This document shows positions 8,275 through 13,080 of a stretch of DNA of 13,080 bases, in pieces. The stretch spans positions 1-13,080 of the forward strand of contig DCHM01000027.1 in NCBI GenBank assembly GCA_002314835.1, in the 5' to 3' direction. Positions within the stretch are counted from its first letter, which is position 1, and every line of letters begins with the position of its first letter. The notes below the pieces were generated by a model. That model saw only the letters and a program-made list of their open reading frames with translations. It made no database searches and had not been told where the DNA came from. The DNA comes from Clostridiales bacterium UBA1752 (GTDB lineage: Bacteria > Bacillota > Clostridia > Oscillospirales > CAG-382). Position numbers and translations under genes: made by a program.

Positions 8275-8301
8275 AATAACCGTGTTATTTATTTCATTTT
8301 T

Positions 8302-8321
8302 GTCACAATTTGTATTGCGAC
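8302..8321. repeat. Inverted repeat at the end of the kinase gene
   Basis: GTCACAAT (8302-8309) and ATTGCGAC (8314-8321) pair at seven of eight positions around TTGT. The element spans the kinase stop codon, about 40 bases upstream of the transporter promoter's -35. No T-run follows on either strand, so it is not an intrinsic terminator. It could be a distal operator or an mRNA processing or stability hairpin between the regulator and transporter parts. Confidence 0.4.
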
Positions 8322-9274
8322 AGTGAAAGTCTGACCTCGGTGCCGACCGAAACGGTCGAATCAATCTCTATCTCTATGCCGAGTGCGTCACAGATGCGCT
8401 TGCAAAGGTATAGCCCGATGCCGCTCGCTTTGGTATCACTCCGTCCGTTATATCCCGTAAAGCCTTTTTCAAACACTCTCGGCAGGTCGGTCGGCGCTAT
8501 GCCGATGCCTGTATCCGATATGCAGAGGCGGTCGTCCTTGACGCAAATGCCGATTTTGCCCGACGGGGTGTATTTCAGCGAGTTTGATATTATCTGCTCG
8601 ATGACGAATGACAGCCATTTTGAGTCGGTGACGATTTTGCGCTCGGTTGGCGTGAAATCAAGCCCGAGCCTGCGGTCGATAAACTCACTGCTAAAGCGTT
8701 TTACCGACTGCTTAATAATGCGGTCGAGGTCGCATTCGACAAAAACGTAGTCGGTGGCGGTACTGCCGAGCCGCAGGTAACAGAGTACCATTTCGACATA
8801 TTGCTCTATGCGGTTTATTTCGCCGCCGAGCCTCAGCGAAAGAGGTGAGTCGTCGTTTTGGAGCGCGAGCTTTACGGCGGCTATCGGCGTCTTTATCTGA
8901 TGTGCCCAGATTGTATAATAGCTTATCGTTTCGTCGGATTTAGTCTCATAGTCGAGCTTTTGCAGACGCATTTCGTCCTGCAGCAGTGCTATTATCGCCG
9001 CGTAGTCAGCCGAAACAAGGTCTTTGTTTGCAGGCATTTCGCCGAGCAAGCCGTCGCGCGTGACCTTGATTTTGGCTAATGCGTTGTGCCTGCTCAAAAA
9101 TACGGCATAGTCGTATATCCCGTATGTCAGCCCGAGCGCCGCACACAGCACGCCTGGGTATATTATCGCAGGCAACGGCAGGTTGTAGAGAGCAAAGCAT
9201 ACGCAGTATATGGCAAAAAATGCGCAGTACAGAGCGATGCGGCATACGTTTTGTCTTATATACTGCTTTATCAT
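8303..9274 (-). CDS. BceS-like intramembrane-sensing histidine kinase
   Basis: A 323-residue membrane histidine kinase. Two N-terminal helices (about 11-30 and 35-60) are joined by only a few residues, so there is no extracellular sensor domain. In this family the kinase is switched by its partner permease. The phosphoacceptor is H125 in AHQIKTPIAAVKL, the BceS-type H-box. The ATPase domain has the N-box EQIISNSLKYT (226-236), DTGIGI (254-259) and SGIGLYL (284-290). The ATG overlaps the regulator's stop (ATGA, 9271-9274) and no good Shine-Dalgarno is seen, so it is probably translated by coupling. Expected partners are the upstream regulator and the downstream FtsX-type permease. Confidence 0.93.
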   Translation of the reverse strand: MIKQYIRQNVCRIALYCAFFAIYCVCFALYNLPLPAIIYPGVLCAALGLTYGIYDYAVFLSRHNALAKIKVTRDGLLGEMPANKDLVSADYAAIIALLQDEMRLQKLDYETKSDETISYYTIWAHQIKTPIAAVKLALQNDDSPLSLRLGGEINRIEQYVEMVLCYLRLGSTATDYVFVECDLDRIIKQSVKRFSSEFIDRRLGLDFTPTERKIVTDSKWLSFVIEQIISNSLKYTPSGKIGICVKDDRLCISDTGIGIAPTDLPRVFEKGFTGYNGRSDTKASGIGLYLCKRICDALGIEIEIDSTVSVGTEVRLSLSQYKL

Positions 9275-9942
9275 TCTACAATATACCCGATGCCGAATTT
9301 AGTGGCGATAAAGTCGTCGAGACCGTACGAGGCGAGCTTTTTGCGCAGCCTGCCGACGTTGACGTTCAACGTGTTTTCGTCCACAAACTGGTCCGTCTCC
9401 CAGAGTGCCTGCATCAGTTTTTCACGGCTGACGGTCTTGCCCTTGTTTTGTATCAGAGACGTCAGTATGCGAAACTCGTTTTTTGTCAGCTCTATCTTTT
9501 GACTGTTGTAAATAAGCGCACAGGCTTCGGTGTCGAGTGTTGCGCCTTTGTGGCTGATGGTTTGGTTTTGAGAGCCAAAGTCGTATGTGCGCCGCAAGAG
9601 CGCCTGTATCTTGGCGTTTAACACGTTAAGGTCAAACGGCTTTGCCACAAAGTCGTCGCCGCCCATGTTTATCGCCGTGACGATGCTCATATTGTCGCTC
9701 GCCGACGAAATAAATATGATAGGCACCTTTGAGACGGCGCGTATTTGACTGCACCAATAATATCCGCCGTAAAACGGCAGCACTATGTCGAGCAGCACGA
9801 GATGTGGCTTGACAGACAAAAATTCGTCGGTTACGTGCTGCAGGTCCTGCGCGATATAGGTTTCGAGCCCCCAGAGCTCGGCTTGCGTCTTGATGCCCTG
9901 CGCGATGCCGCGGTCATCCTCGACTATAAAAAGCTTATACAT
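9271..9942 (-). CDS. BceR-like response regulator (OmpR/PhoB type)
   Basis: A 223-residue regulator. The receiver domain (1 to about 115) has acidic E8, D9 and D10, the phosphoacceptor D52 in LLDIVLPFYGGYYWC, S80, and K101 in AKPF. The LPxYxGxYWCxxIR string is characteristic of BceR-type regulators. The C-terminal winged helix (about 130-223) includes FRILTSLIQNKGKTVSREKL and NTLNVNVGRLRKKL, the PhoB-type DNA-binding fold. AGAGGTGA (9947-9954) is the ribosome binding site. It is the first gene of the module, driven by a near-consensus promoter. The likely target is the transporter promoter at 8232-8274. Confidence 0.94.
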   Translation of the reverse strand: MYKLFIVEDDRGIAQGIKTQAELWGLETYIAQDLQHVTDEFLSVKPHLVLLDIVLPFYGGYYWCSQIRAVSKVPIIFISSASDNMSIVTAINMGGDDFVAKPFDLNVLNAKIQALLRRTYDFGSQNQTISHKGATLDTEACALIYNSQKIELTKNEFRILTSLIQNKGKTVSREKLMQALWETDQFVDENTLNVNVGRLRKKLASYGLDDFIATKFGIGYIVE

Positions 9943-9961
9943 GGCTTCACCTCTCGCAGAT

Positions 9962-9989
9962 ATTATATCAAACGGTCGGATATTGTCAA
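9962..9989 (-). promoter_or_regulatory. Near-consensus promoter of the regulator-kinase pair
   Basis: On the minus strand a perfect TTGACA (9984-9989) and a perfect TATAAT (9962-9967) are separated by 16 bases. TGA precedes the -10, giving a TG extension. This should be strong and factor-independent, in contrast to the weak transporter promoter. Confidence 0.88.
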
Positions 9990-10010
9990 GTTTTTTGGGA
10001 CGAATGTATA

Positions 10011-10039
10011 TTGCAAAGCCAAATAGGGTATGATAAAAT
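10011..10039 (+). promoter_or_regulatory. Promoter of the 75-residue protein gene
   Basis: TTGCAA (10011-10016), 17-base spacer, TAAAAT (10034-10039) with a TGA extension. It runs divergently from the regulator promoter, the two -35 boxes being about 21 bases apart. Confidence 0.7.
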
Positions 10040-10061
10040 TAAATAAAAAGAGGTGAAACGA

Positions 10062-10289
10062 ATGAAAAAAACGCTCTGCAAGCGCGAGTACGATACCGAC
10101 AGCGCCACACTTGTCAAAAAGAATGCTTTTGGCAGCTTCGGCGACCCTGCCGGCTATGAGGAAAGCCTTTATCAGACGGCTGACGGACTGTATTTTTTGT
10201 ACGTCAACGGCGGCAGTGAGTCAAAATACACTGCGGAAAACATCAAAGCCATGTCAAAGGCAAAAGCCGAAGATTGGCTCAAAAACTAA
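10062..10289 (+). CDS. Small conserved-type protein of unknown function (75 residues)
   Basis: A 75-residue soluble, charged protein with no membrane segment or signal peptide. The pattern YDTDSATLV, then GDPAGYEESLYQTADGLYFLYVNGGSxSxY, then SKAKAEDWL near the end resembles a family of short Clostridia and phage-associated proteins that I recall only as hypothetical. The aromatic, glycine-rich middle suggests a small beta sheet. The start is the ATG at 10062, five bases after AGAGGTGA (10049-10056). A GTG at 10053 lies inside that ribosome binding site and is rejected. The gene has its own promoter and terminator, so it is a single-gene unit between the Bce-like module and the esterase. No function is claimed. 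Confidence 0.82.
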   Translation: MKKTLCKREYDTDSATLVKKNAFGSFGDPAGYEESLYQTADGLYFLYVNGGSESKYTAENIKAMSKAKAEDWLKN

Positions 10290-10290
10290 C

Positions 10291-10323
10291 AAAAAAGCTG
10301 CTGAGTTCGTCAGCAGTTTTTTT
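10291..10323. terminator. Two-way intrinsic terminator after the 75-residue protein and the esterase
   Basis: A six-A run, the stem CTGCTGA (10298-10304), a GTTCG loop, TCAGCAG (10310-10316) and seven T. It ends the small gene on the plus strand, and the A-run serves as a T-run for the esterase gene ending at 10332 on the minus strand. Confidence 0.92.
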
Positions 10324-10331
10324 GATGCAAA

Positions 10332-10943
10332 TTACTTGATAAGGCTCTCGATAACGGGCGAAAGCACCTCGGCGATAAACTTGCGTCCGCCGTCGTTGGG
10401 GTGTATGCCGTCGTCACTGAATATTCTCGGGTCGTTGCCTACGCACGCGGCGGCAAAGAGTCCGTCGAGGGGGATATACGCGTCTGCGTACTGCATGGCG
10501 AGCAGTCTCGACGCGTCGAGCTTTGCGTCCAGGTCTTCTCTAAATTCGTTGCGTCCCATGTTGTATAGAACGAATGCCTCGAGAACTACAATCTTGGCGT
10601 GTGTGCGCGATTTTATCATCTTGAGCAGATTTTCGTAGGTCTCGTAAAATAGCTCTGATGTTGTGGGGTCATTGCTGTCGAACCTGCGCCAGGTGTCGTT
10701 GACGCCTATCAATATCGTGATGACGTCGGGGTTTACTGCTGCGATGTCTTCGTCAAACCTTGCTACGAGGTTGCGCACTCTGTCGCCGCTGACGCCGCGG
10801 TTGACAAACTGTATGTCGGCATTCGGCATATCCTGCTTGATTTTTTGAGCGGTAAAAGCTACGTATCCGGGACCGAGGTCGGTCAAATCGGTTCTGCTCC
10901 TGCCTGCATCCGTAACGCTGTCGCCCTGAAACAATATAACCAT
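10332..10943 (-). CDS. SGNH/GDSL-type esterase, Axe2-like acetyl(xylan) esterase
   Basis: A 203-residue single-domain SGNH hydrolase that cleaves esters, likely acetyl groups on sugars. Block I GDSVTDAGRSR gives nucleophile S9. G50 in NRGVSGD (48-54) and N82 in GVNDTW (80-85) complete the oxyanion hole. D178 and H181 in DDGIHPND form the rest of the triad. The GDSxTDxGR start, followed by LGPGYV, resembles Geobacillus Axe2-type xylan acetylesterases. No signal peptide, so it should act inside the cell on imported oligosaccharides. The start is the ATG at 10941-10943 with AAAGGAGTGA upstream; an ATG at 10950 is out of frame and too near the ribosome binding site. It is divergent from a TIM-barrel putative glycosidase, which supports a carbohydrate role. 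The exact substrate is inferred. Confidence 0.9.
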   Translation of the reverse strand: MVILFQGDSVTDAGRSRTDLTDLGPGYVAFTAQKIKQDMPNADIQFVNRGVSGDRVRNLVARFDEDIAAVNPDVITILIGVNDTWRRFDSNDPTTSELFYETYENLLKMIKSRTHAKIVVLEAFVLYNMGRNEFREDLDAKLDASRLLAMQYADAYIPLDGLFAAACVGNDPRIFSDDGIHPNDGGRKFIAEVLSPVIESLIK

Positions 10944-10970
10944 AAATCATTCACTCCTTTGTTTTTTTAC

Positions 10971-10999
10971 ATTATAAACCAAAAGCGCAAAATAATCAA
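10971..10999 (-). promoter_or_regulatory. Promoter of the SGNH esterase gene
   Basis: On the minus strand: TATAAT (10971-10976), 17-base spacer, TTGATT (10994-10999). Confidence 0.75.
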
Positions 11000-11007
11000 C
11001 ATAAATA

Positions 11008-11036
11008 TTGACAAAACGCCCATAAAATGCCATAAT
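11008..11036 (+). promoter_or_regulatory. Promoter of the TIM-barrel hydrolase gene
   Basis: A perfect TTGACA (11008-11013), 17-base spacer, CATAAT (11031-11036). It is back to back with the esterase promoter, only eight bases separating the two -35 boxes, so one bound regulator could affect both genes. I see no clear dyad between them. Confidence 0.78.
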
Positions 11037-11064
11037 AATTAAAACGCATTACGGAGGTCTTATT

Positions 11065-12003
11065 ATGTCAAAGCCGCATTTAATAGGAAACTTTGTTCAG
11101 CCTTTTTTGGTACAGGAGTGGTCGGTCGCCGAATGGGAGGCGCATTACGACAGGCTTTTGGAGGCAGGCATAAACATAATGATATTGCAGTGGACGAGCG
11201 AAACTCCGAGTGGCAGGTTCGCTTACGTCGGCTACGACAGTAACGTCGCTCAGACCGAGGCCGCCGAAGGCGTCAGAGTTTATCTCGATTACGTCCCCAA
11301 TGCGCTGTTAGCCGCCGAAAATAAAGGCGTCAAGGTCTTTGTAGGTCTTAATTTCGCCGACGAATGGTGGAAGGGCGACTTTAGAAACCAAGACTGGATA
11401 GACCGTCAGGTCGAGCTAAATAACGCGCTCGCCGACGAAATGTATAACAGATTCAAGCGCCTGTATCCCGACGCTTTTTACGGCTGGTACTGGGTATGGG
11501 AAATGTATAACGACACTAACGGTGACGAAAAATACTGGGCACAGATGATGAACGGCGCCCTGCAACACTTTACCGAACTCGACCCCTCAATGCCGGTGCT
11601 GATGAGCCCGTTTATCAGCGGATATCTCAACAAAACCCCCGAGGAAACCGGCAGGGTGTGGGAGTCGTTTTTTGAGAAATGCCACTTCCGCCCGGGCGAT
11701 ATATTCTGCTCGCAGGACAGCGTAGGCGCCACGCAGTTTGAGATAGACGATATCGAAAAGCACGTCGCCGCCATGAAGCAGGCGGCGTCTCTCAAGCCAT
11801 ACGTGCGGTTCTGGATTAACGTCGAGTGTTTTAGCGGCAAGACGGGCGAGGGCCCTGCACCGTTTGACCGCGTAAAGCGCCAAATGGAGATGGCGGCCAA
11901 GTACGCCGAGGAGCTTATAACCTTTTCATACTCGCACTATTACCTCGATAAGGATAAACCCACGCCTTATCACGACGAGTATCTCCGCTACCTTCGCTCT
12001 TAA
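11065..12003 (+). CDS. DUF4434-like TIM-barrel protein, putative intracellular glycoside hydrolase
   Basis: A 312-residue protein that reads as a (beta/alpha)8 barrel of the DUF4434 kind, a group annotated as probable glycosidases related to GH clan A. Barrel-like strands: LIGNFVQPF (6-14), INIMILQW (36-43), VKVFVGLNF (89-97), FYGWYWVWEMYN (138-149), MPVLMSPF (176-183), GDIFCSQDSVG (211-221), VRFWINVECF (247-256), LITFSYSHYY (284-293). E146 at the end of strand 4 and E254 at the end of strand 7 sit where clan A enzymes keep the acid/base and nucleophile; this assignment is inference. Many exposed aromatic residues (W100, W101, Y142, W143, W145) suit a sugar-binding cleft. No signal peptide. 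GGAGGT (11053-11058) precedes the ATG. Probably works with the divergent esterase. Confidence 0.78.
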   Translation: MSKPHLIGNFVQPFLVQEWSVAEWEAHYDRLLEAGINIMILQWTSETPSGRFAYVGYDSNVAQTEAAEGVRVYLDYVPNALLAAENKGVKVFVGLNFADEWWKGDFRNQDWIDRQVELNNALADEMYNRFKRLYPDAFYGWYWVWEMYNDTNGDEKYWAQMMNGALQHFTELDPSMPVLMSPFISGYLNKTPEETGRVWESFFEKCHFRPGDIFCSQDSVGATQFEIDDIEKHVAAMKQAASLKPYVRFWINVECFSGKTGEGPAPFDRVKRQMEMAAKYAEELITFSYSHYYLDKDKPTPYHDEYLRYLRS

Positions 12004-12079
12004 TGCAATCTCACAGGAGATTGCAATTCATGCTTGCCTCGGCAAGCAATTCATGATTTTTTGCAAAAAATCAATTCAT
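12004..12079. repeat. Array of three small hairpins joined by an invariant AATTCAT linker
   Basis: Hairpin 1: TGCAATCTC/GAGATTGCA (12004-12025) around ACAG. Hairpin 2: GCTTGC/GCAAGC (12032-12047) around CTCG. Hairpin 3: GATTTTT/AAAAATC (12055-12072) around TGCA. The stems share no sequence, yet each hairpin is followed by the same seven bases AATTCAT (12025-12031, 12048-12054, 12073-12079). The array starts at the stop codon of the TIM-barrel gene and runs into the terminator at 12086-12115. No open reading frame is convincing across it. Function unknown; see findings. Confidence 0.85.
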
Positions 12080-12085
12080 TAAAAG

Positions 12086-12115
12086 AAAAAGGTCAGCTCA
12101 ATGCTGACCTTTTTT
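12086..12115. terminator. Two-way intrinsic terminator with outer AATTCAT/ATGAATT arms
   Basis: AAAAAGGTCAGC (12086-12097), TCAAT loop, GCTGACC (12103-12109) and six T. It ends both the TIM-barrel gene (+) and the Nif3-like gene (-, stop at 12135). Outside it, AATTCAT (12073-12079) and ATGAATT (12117-12123) form a further inverted pair. Confidence 0.92.
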
Positions 12116-12134
12116 GATGAATTGCCTATCGGAA

Positions 12135-12902
12135 TTAGATTACCAATCCGATGTCGCCGGACTCGATATATCTGCAGTTAAATTCGGGATGTTCTGAGGC
12201 AAATCTGTCGCAGACCGCCATCATGCCGTATTTTTCGCTCGCGGCGTGACCGAGTATGACGAGGCAGCCCCTTACGCCGAATTGCCCCATATCACGGAAA
12301 TACTCGCCGGTGCGCCATTCGCTTATTTCGCCGGTTATGACTATTTCGCCGTCGCCATTCAGCACTGCGTCCTGATTCCAGTCGCCACAGGCACCGAGCA
12401 AGAGCGAGATTTTGTCGCTGAACATACGGGTGTTGCCGATAAGTCTGACGTATGGAGCGGCCATGGCGTGCTTTATGCGGTCGGCGAGCTCGAGCGGACT
12501 GACGGGGGAGGAGAGTGTCATCTTTTTTTGACCGTCATAGTCGCCCTTTAAGCCTACGAGGTCGATAAAAGCTTGGTTTACAAAGTCAGGGTTTGAGCGG
12601 TGCAGGTGGTCGTGGTAACGCATTATCACGGCTCCGCAGTCCTCGACTGCCGCCTTTTTGAGCTCGGTAACGGTGTTTGAAACATAATTGTCAAAGTGGT
12701 CGTAGTAGGTAGGCTCGTGCGTCACTATCGCGTCGGCGCCGAATGCTTTGGCTTCCTTTAGCACCTCGGGCGTTGCGGTGAGACAAAACGCGATGTTTTT
12801 TACTTCACGGTCGGGGTTGCCGTATTTGATGGTGTCAACCGTTGGGTCAACCTTTAACGCGCTGTAAGACTTTAGGGTGTTTAATAACTCGATAGCTGTC
12901 AT
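12135..12902 (-). CDS. Nif3-like dinuclear metal centre protein, divergent subgroup
   Basis: A 255-residue Nif3/YbgI-family protein, short form without the middle insert. Family members form hexameric rings with two metal ions per subunit; the biochemical role is still unclear despite the label 'GTP cyclohydrolase I type 2'. Visible: VDTIKYGNPDREVKNIAFC (22-40); THEP at 61-64, where most relatives have HHP, so the second metal-binding His is Glu63; a His-rich stretch MRYHDHLH (94-101); and GHAASEKYG (218-226) with H219 and E223 as ligands. The start is the ATG at 12900-12902, with GGAGGT at 12907-12912. The frame stays open 30 bases further up, but that segment is the tRNA terminator and lacks a ribosome binding site. 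No promoter is obvious, so transcription may partly be read-through from the tRNAs. Confidence 0.85.
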   Translation of the reverse strand: MTAIELLNTLKSYSALKVDPTVDTIKYGNPDREVKNIAFCLTATPEVLKEAKAFGADAIVTHEPTYYDHFDNYVSNTVTELKKAAVEDCGAVIMRYHDHLHRSNPDFVNQAFIDLVGLKGDYDGQKKMTLSSPVSPLELADRIKHAMAAPYVRLIGNTRMFSDKISLLLGACGDWNQDAVLNGDGEIVITGEISEWRTGEYFRDMGQFGVRGCLVILGHAASEKYGMMAVCDRFASEHPEFNCRYIESGDIGLVI

Positions 12903-12922
12903 AATAACCTCCTGTTTATAGC

Positions 12923-12952
12923 AAAAAAGCACTTCTTGTGAAGTGCTTTTTT
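12923..12952. terminator. Intrinsic terminator after the tRNA genes
   Basis: A six-A run, AGCACTTC (12928-12935), TTGT loop, GAAGTGCT (12940-12947), T-run to 12952. The structure is symmetric. On the minus strand it lies directly after tRNA-Thr and upstream of the Nif3-like gene. Confidence 0.9.
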
Positions 12953-12953
12953 A

Positions 12954-13026
12954 AGCTGATGATGGGAATCGGACCCATGACCTCATCCTTACCAAGGATG
13001 CGCGCTACCATCTGAGCCACATCAGC
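12954..13026 (-). tRNA. tRNA-Thr (anticodon GGT)
   Basis: Cloverleaf on the minus strand: acceptor GCTGATG (13026-13020) with CATCAGC (12961-12955) and discriminator T at 12954; anticodon stem CATCC/GGATG around loop TTGGTAA (anticodon GGT at 12993-12991); T-stem ATGGG/CCCAT. No CCA is encoded. Two oddities: the T-loop is TCCGATT, so position 55 is C instead of T (12972), and the D-stem GCTC/GCGC has a T12-C23 mismatch. It reads ACC and ACT. Confidence 0.93.
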
Positions 13027-13031
13027 GTAAA

Positions 13032-13080
13032 TGCCTCCGGTCGGAATCGGACCAACGACACGGGGATTTTCAGTCCCCTG
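13032..13080 (-). tRNA. tRNA-Phe (anticodon GAA), 3' part only
   Basis: The 3' two thirds of a tRNA on the minus strand, cut by the window end. Anticodon stem GGGGA/TCCCC around CTGAAAA (13073-13067, anticodon GAA); variable loop GTGTC; T-stem GTTGG/CCGAC around TCCGATT; acceptor strand CGGAGGC and discriminator A at 13032; no encoded CCA. Five bases separate it from tRNA-Thr, so the two form one transcript. The T-loop again has C at position 55 (13050). Confidence 0.92.

Noticed and set aside
8302..8321. The inverted repeat as an intrinsic terminator of the kinase gene
   Set aside because: No T-run follows it on either strand and one pair is mismatched.
10053..10061. GTG start for the 75-residue protein
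   Set aside because: The GTG is part of the AGAGGTGA ribosome binding site that serves the ATG at 10062.
10753..10950. Minus-strand frame starting at the ATG at 10950
   Set aside because: It is out of frame with the SGNH esterase, too close to the ribosome binding site, and lacks the GDS motif.
12025..12079. AATTCAT copies as a CRISPR array
   Set aside because: The repeat is only seven bases and the intervals are 16-18 base self-complementary hairpins, not spacers; no cas genes are present.
12903..12932. Earlier start for the Nif3-like gene
   Set aside because: It would begin inside the tRNA terminator hairpin and has no Shine-Dalgarno sequence.

Overview
The window looks like chromosomal DNA from a Gram-positive anaerobe of the class Clostridia (Bacillota). 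The evidence is strong GGAGG ribosome binding sites, TTGACA/TATAAT promoters with TG-extended -10 boxes, many classic hairpin-plus-T terminators, a BceRSAB-type peptide-response module, a NupPQ-type nucleoside permease pair, and tRNAs without an encoded CCA. I cannot name the species. No phage, IS, CRISPR or plasmid genes are visible, and coding density is high: no gap without a gene exceeds about 130 bases. LAYOUT: 1-1950 (+) holds the two membrane subunits of a BMP-family nucleoside ABC importer, the first cut by the window edge, ending at a two-way terminator. 2007-5338 (-) is a translationally coupled two-gene operon: a GH3-family acyl-adenylating enzyme followed by a YtcJ-like metal amidohydrolase, with its own promoter and a perfect AT-rich palindrome over that promoter. 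5454-9942 (-) is a complete Bce-type module in the order response regulator, intramembrane-sensing histidine kinase, ABC ATPase, FtsX-type permease with a large extracellular domain. The regulator pair has a near-perfect constitutive-looking promoter. The transporter pair has a weak -35 with dyads around it, as expected for control by the response regulator. 10062-10289 (+) is a 75-residue conserved-looking small protein transcribed divergently from the regulator. 10332-10943 (-) and 11065-12003 (+) are a divergent pair: an SGNH esterase resembling acetylxylan esterases of the Axe2 type, and a TIM-barrel putative glycoside hydrolase (DUF4434-like). 12004-12125 holds an unusual array of three unrelated small hairpins joined by an invariant AATTCAT linker, leading into a two-way terminator that carries the inverted linker on its far side. 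12135-12902 (-) is a divergent Nif3-like dinuclear metal protein. 12954-13080 (-) holds tRNA-Thr(GGT) and the 3' part of tRNA-Phe(GAA), both with C instead of the near-universal T at position 55. HOW THE PARTS WORK TOGETHER: the Bce-like module probably senses and removes or detoxifies a cell-wall-active peptide. The esterase and TIM-barrel enzyme probably act on the same intracellular, acetylated carbohydrate. The GH3 and amidohydrolase genes probably build and break (or build and modify) an acyl-amide conjugate of unknown identity. The most original items are the AATTCAT-linked hairpin array, the GH3-amidohydrolase operon, and the C55 tRNAs.
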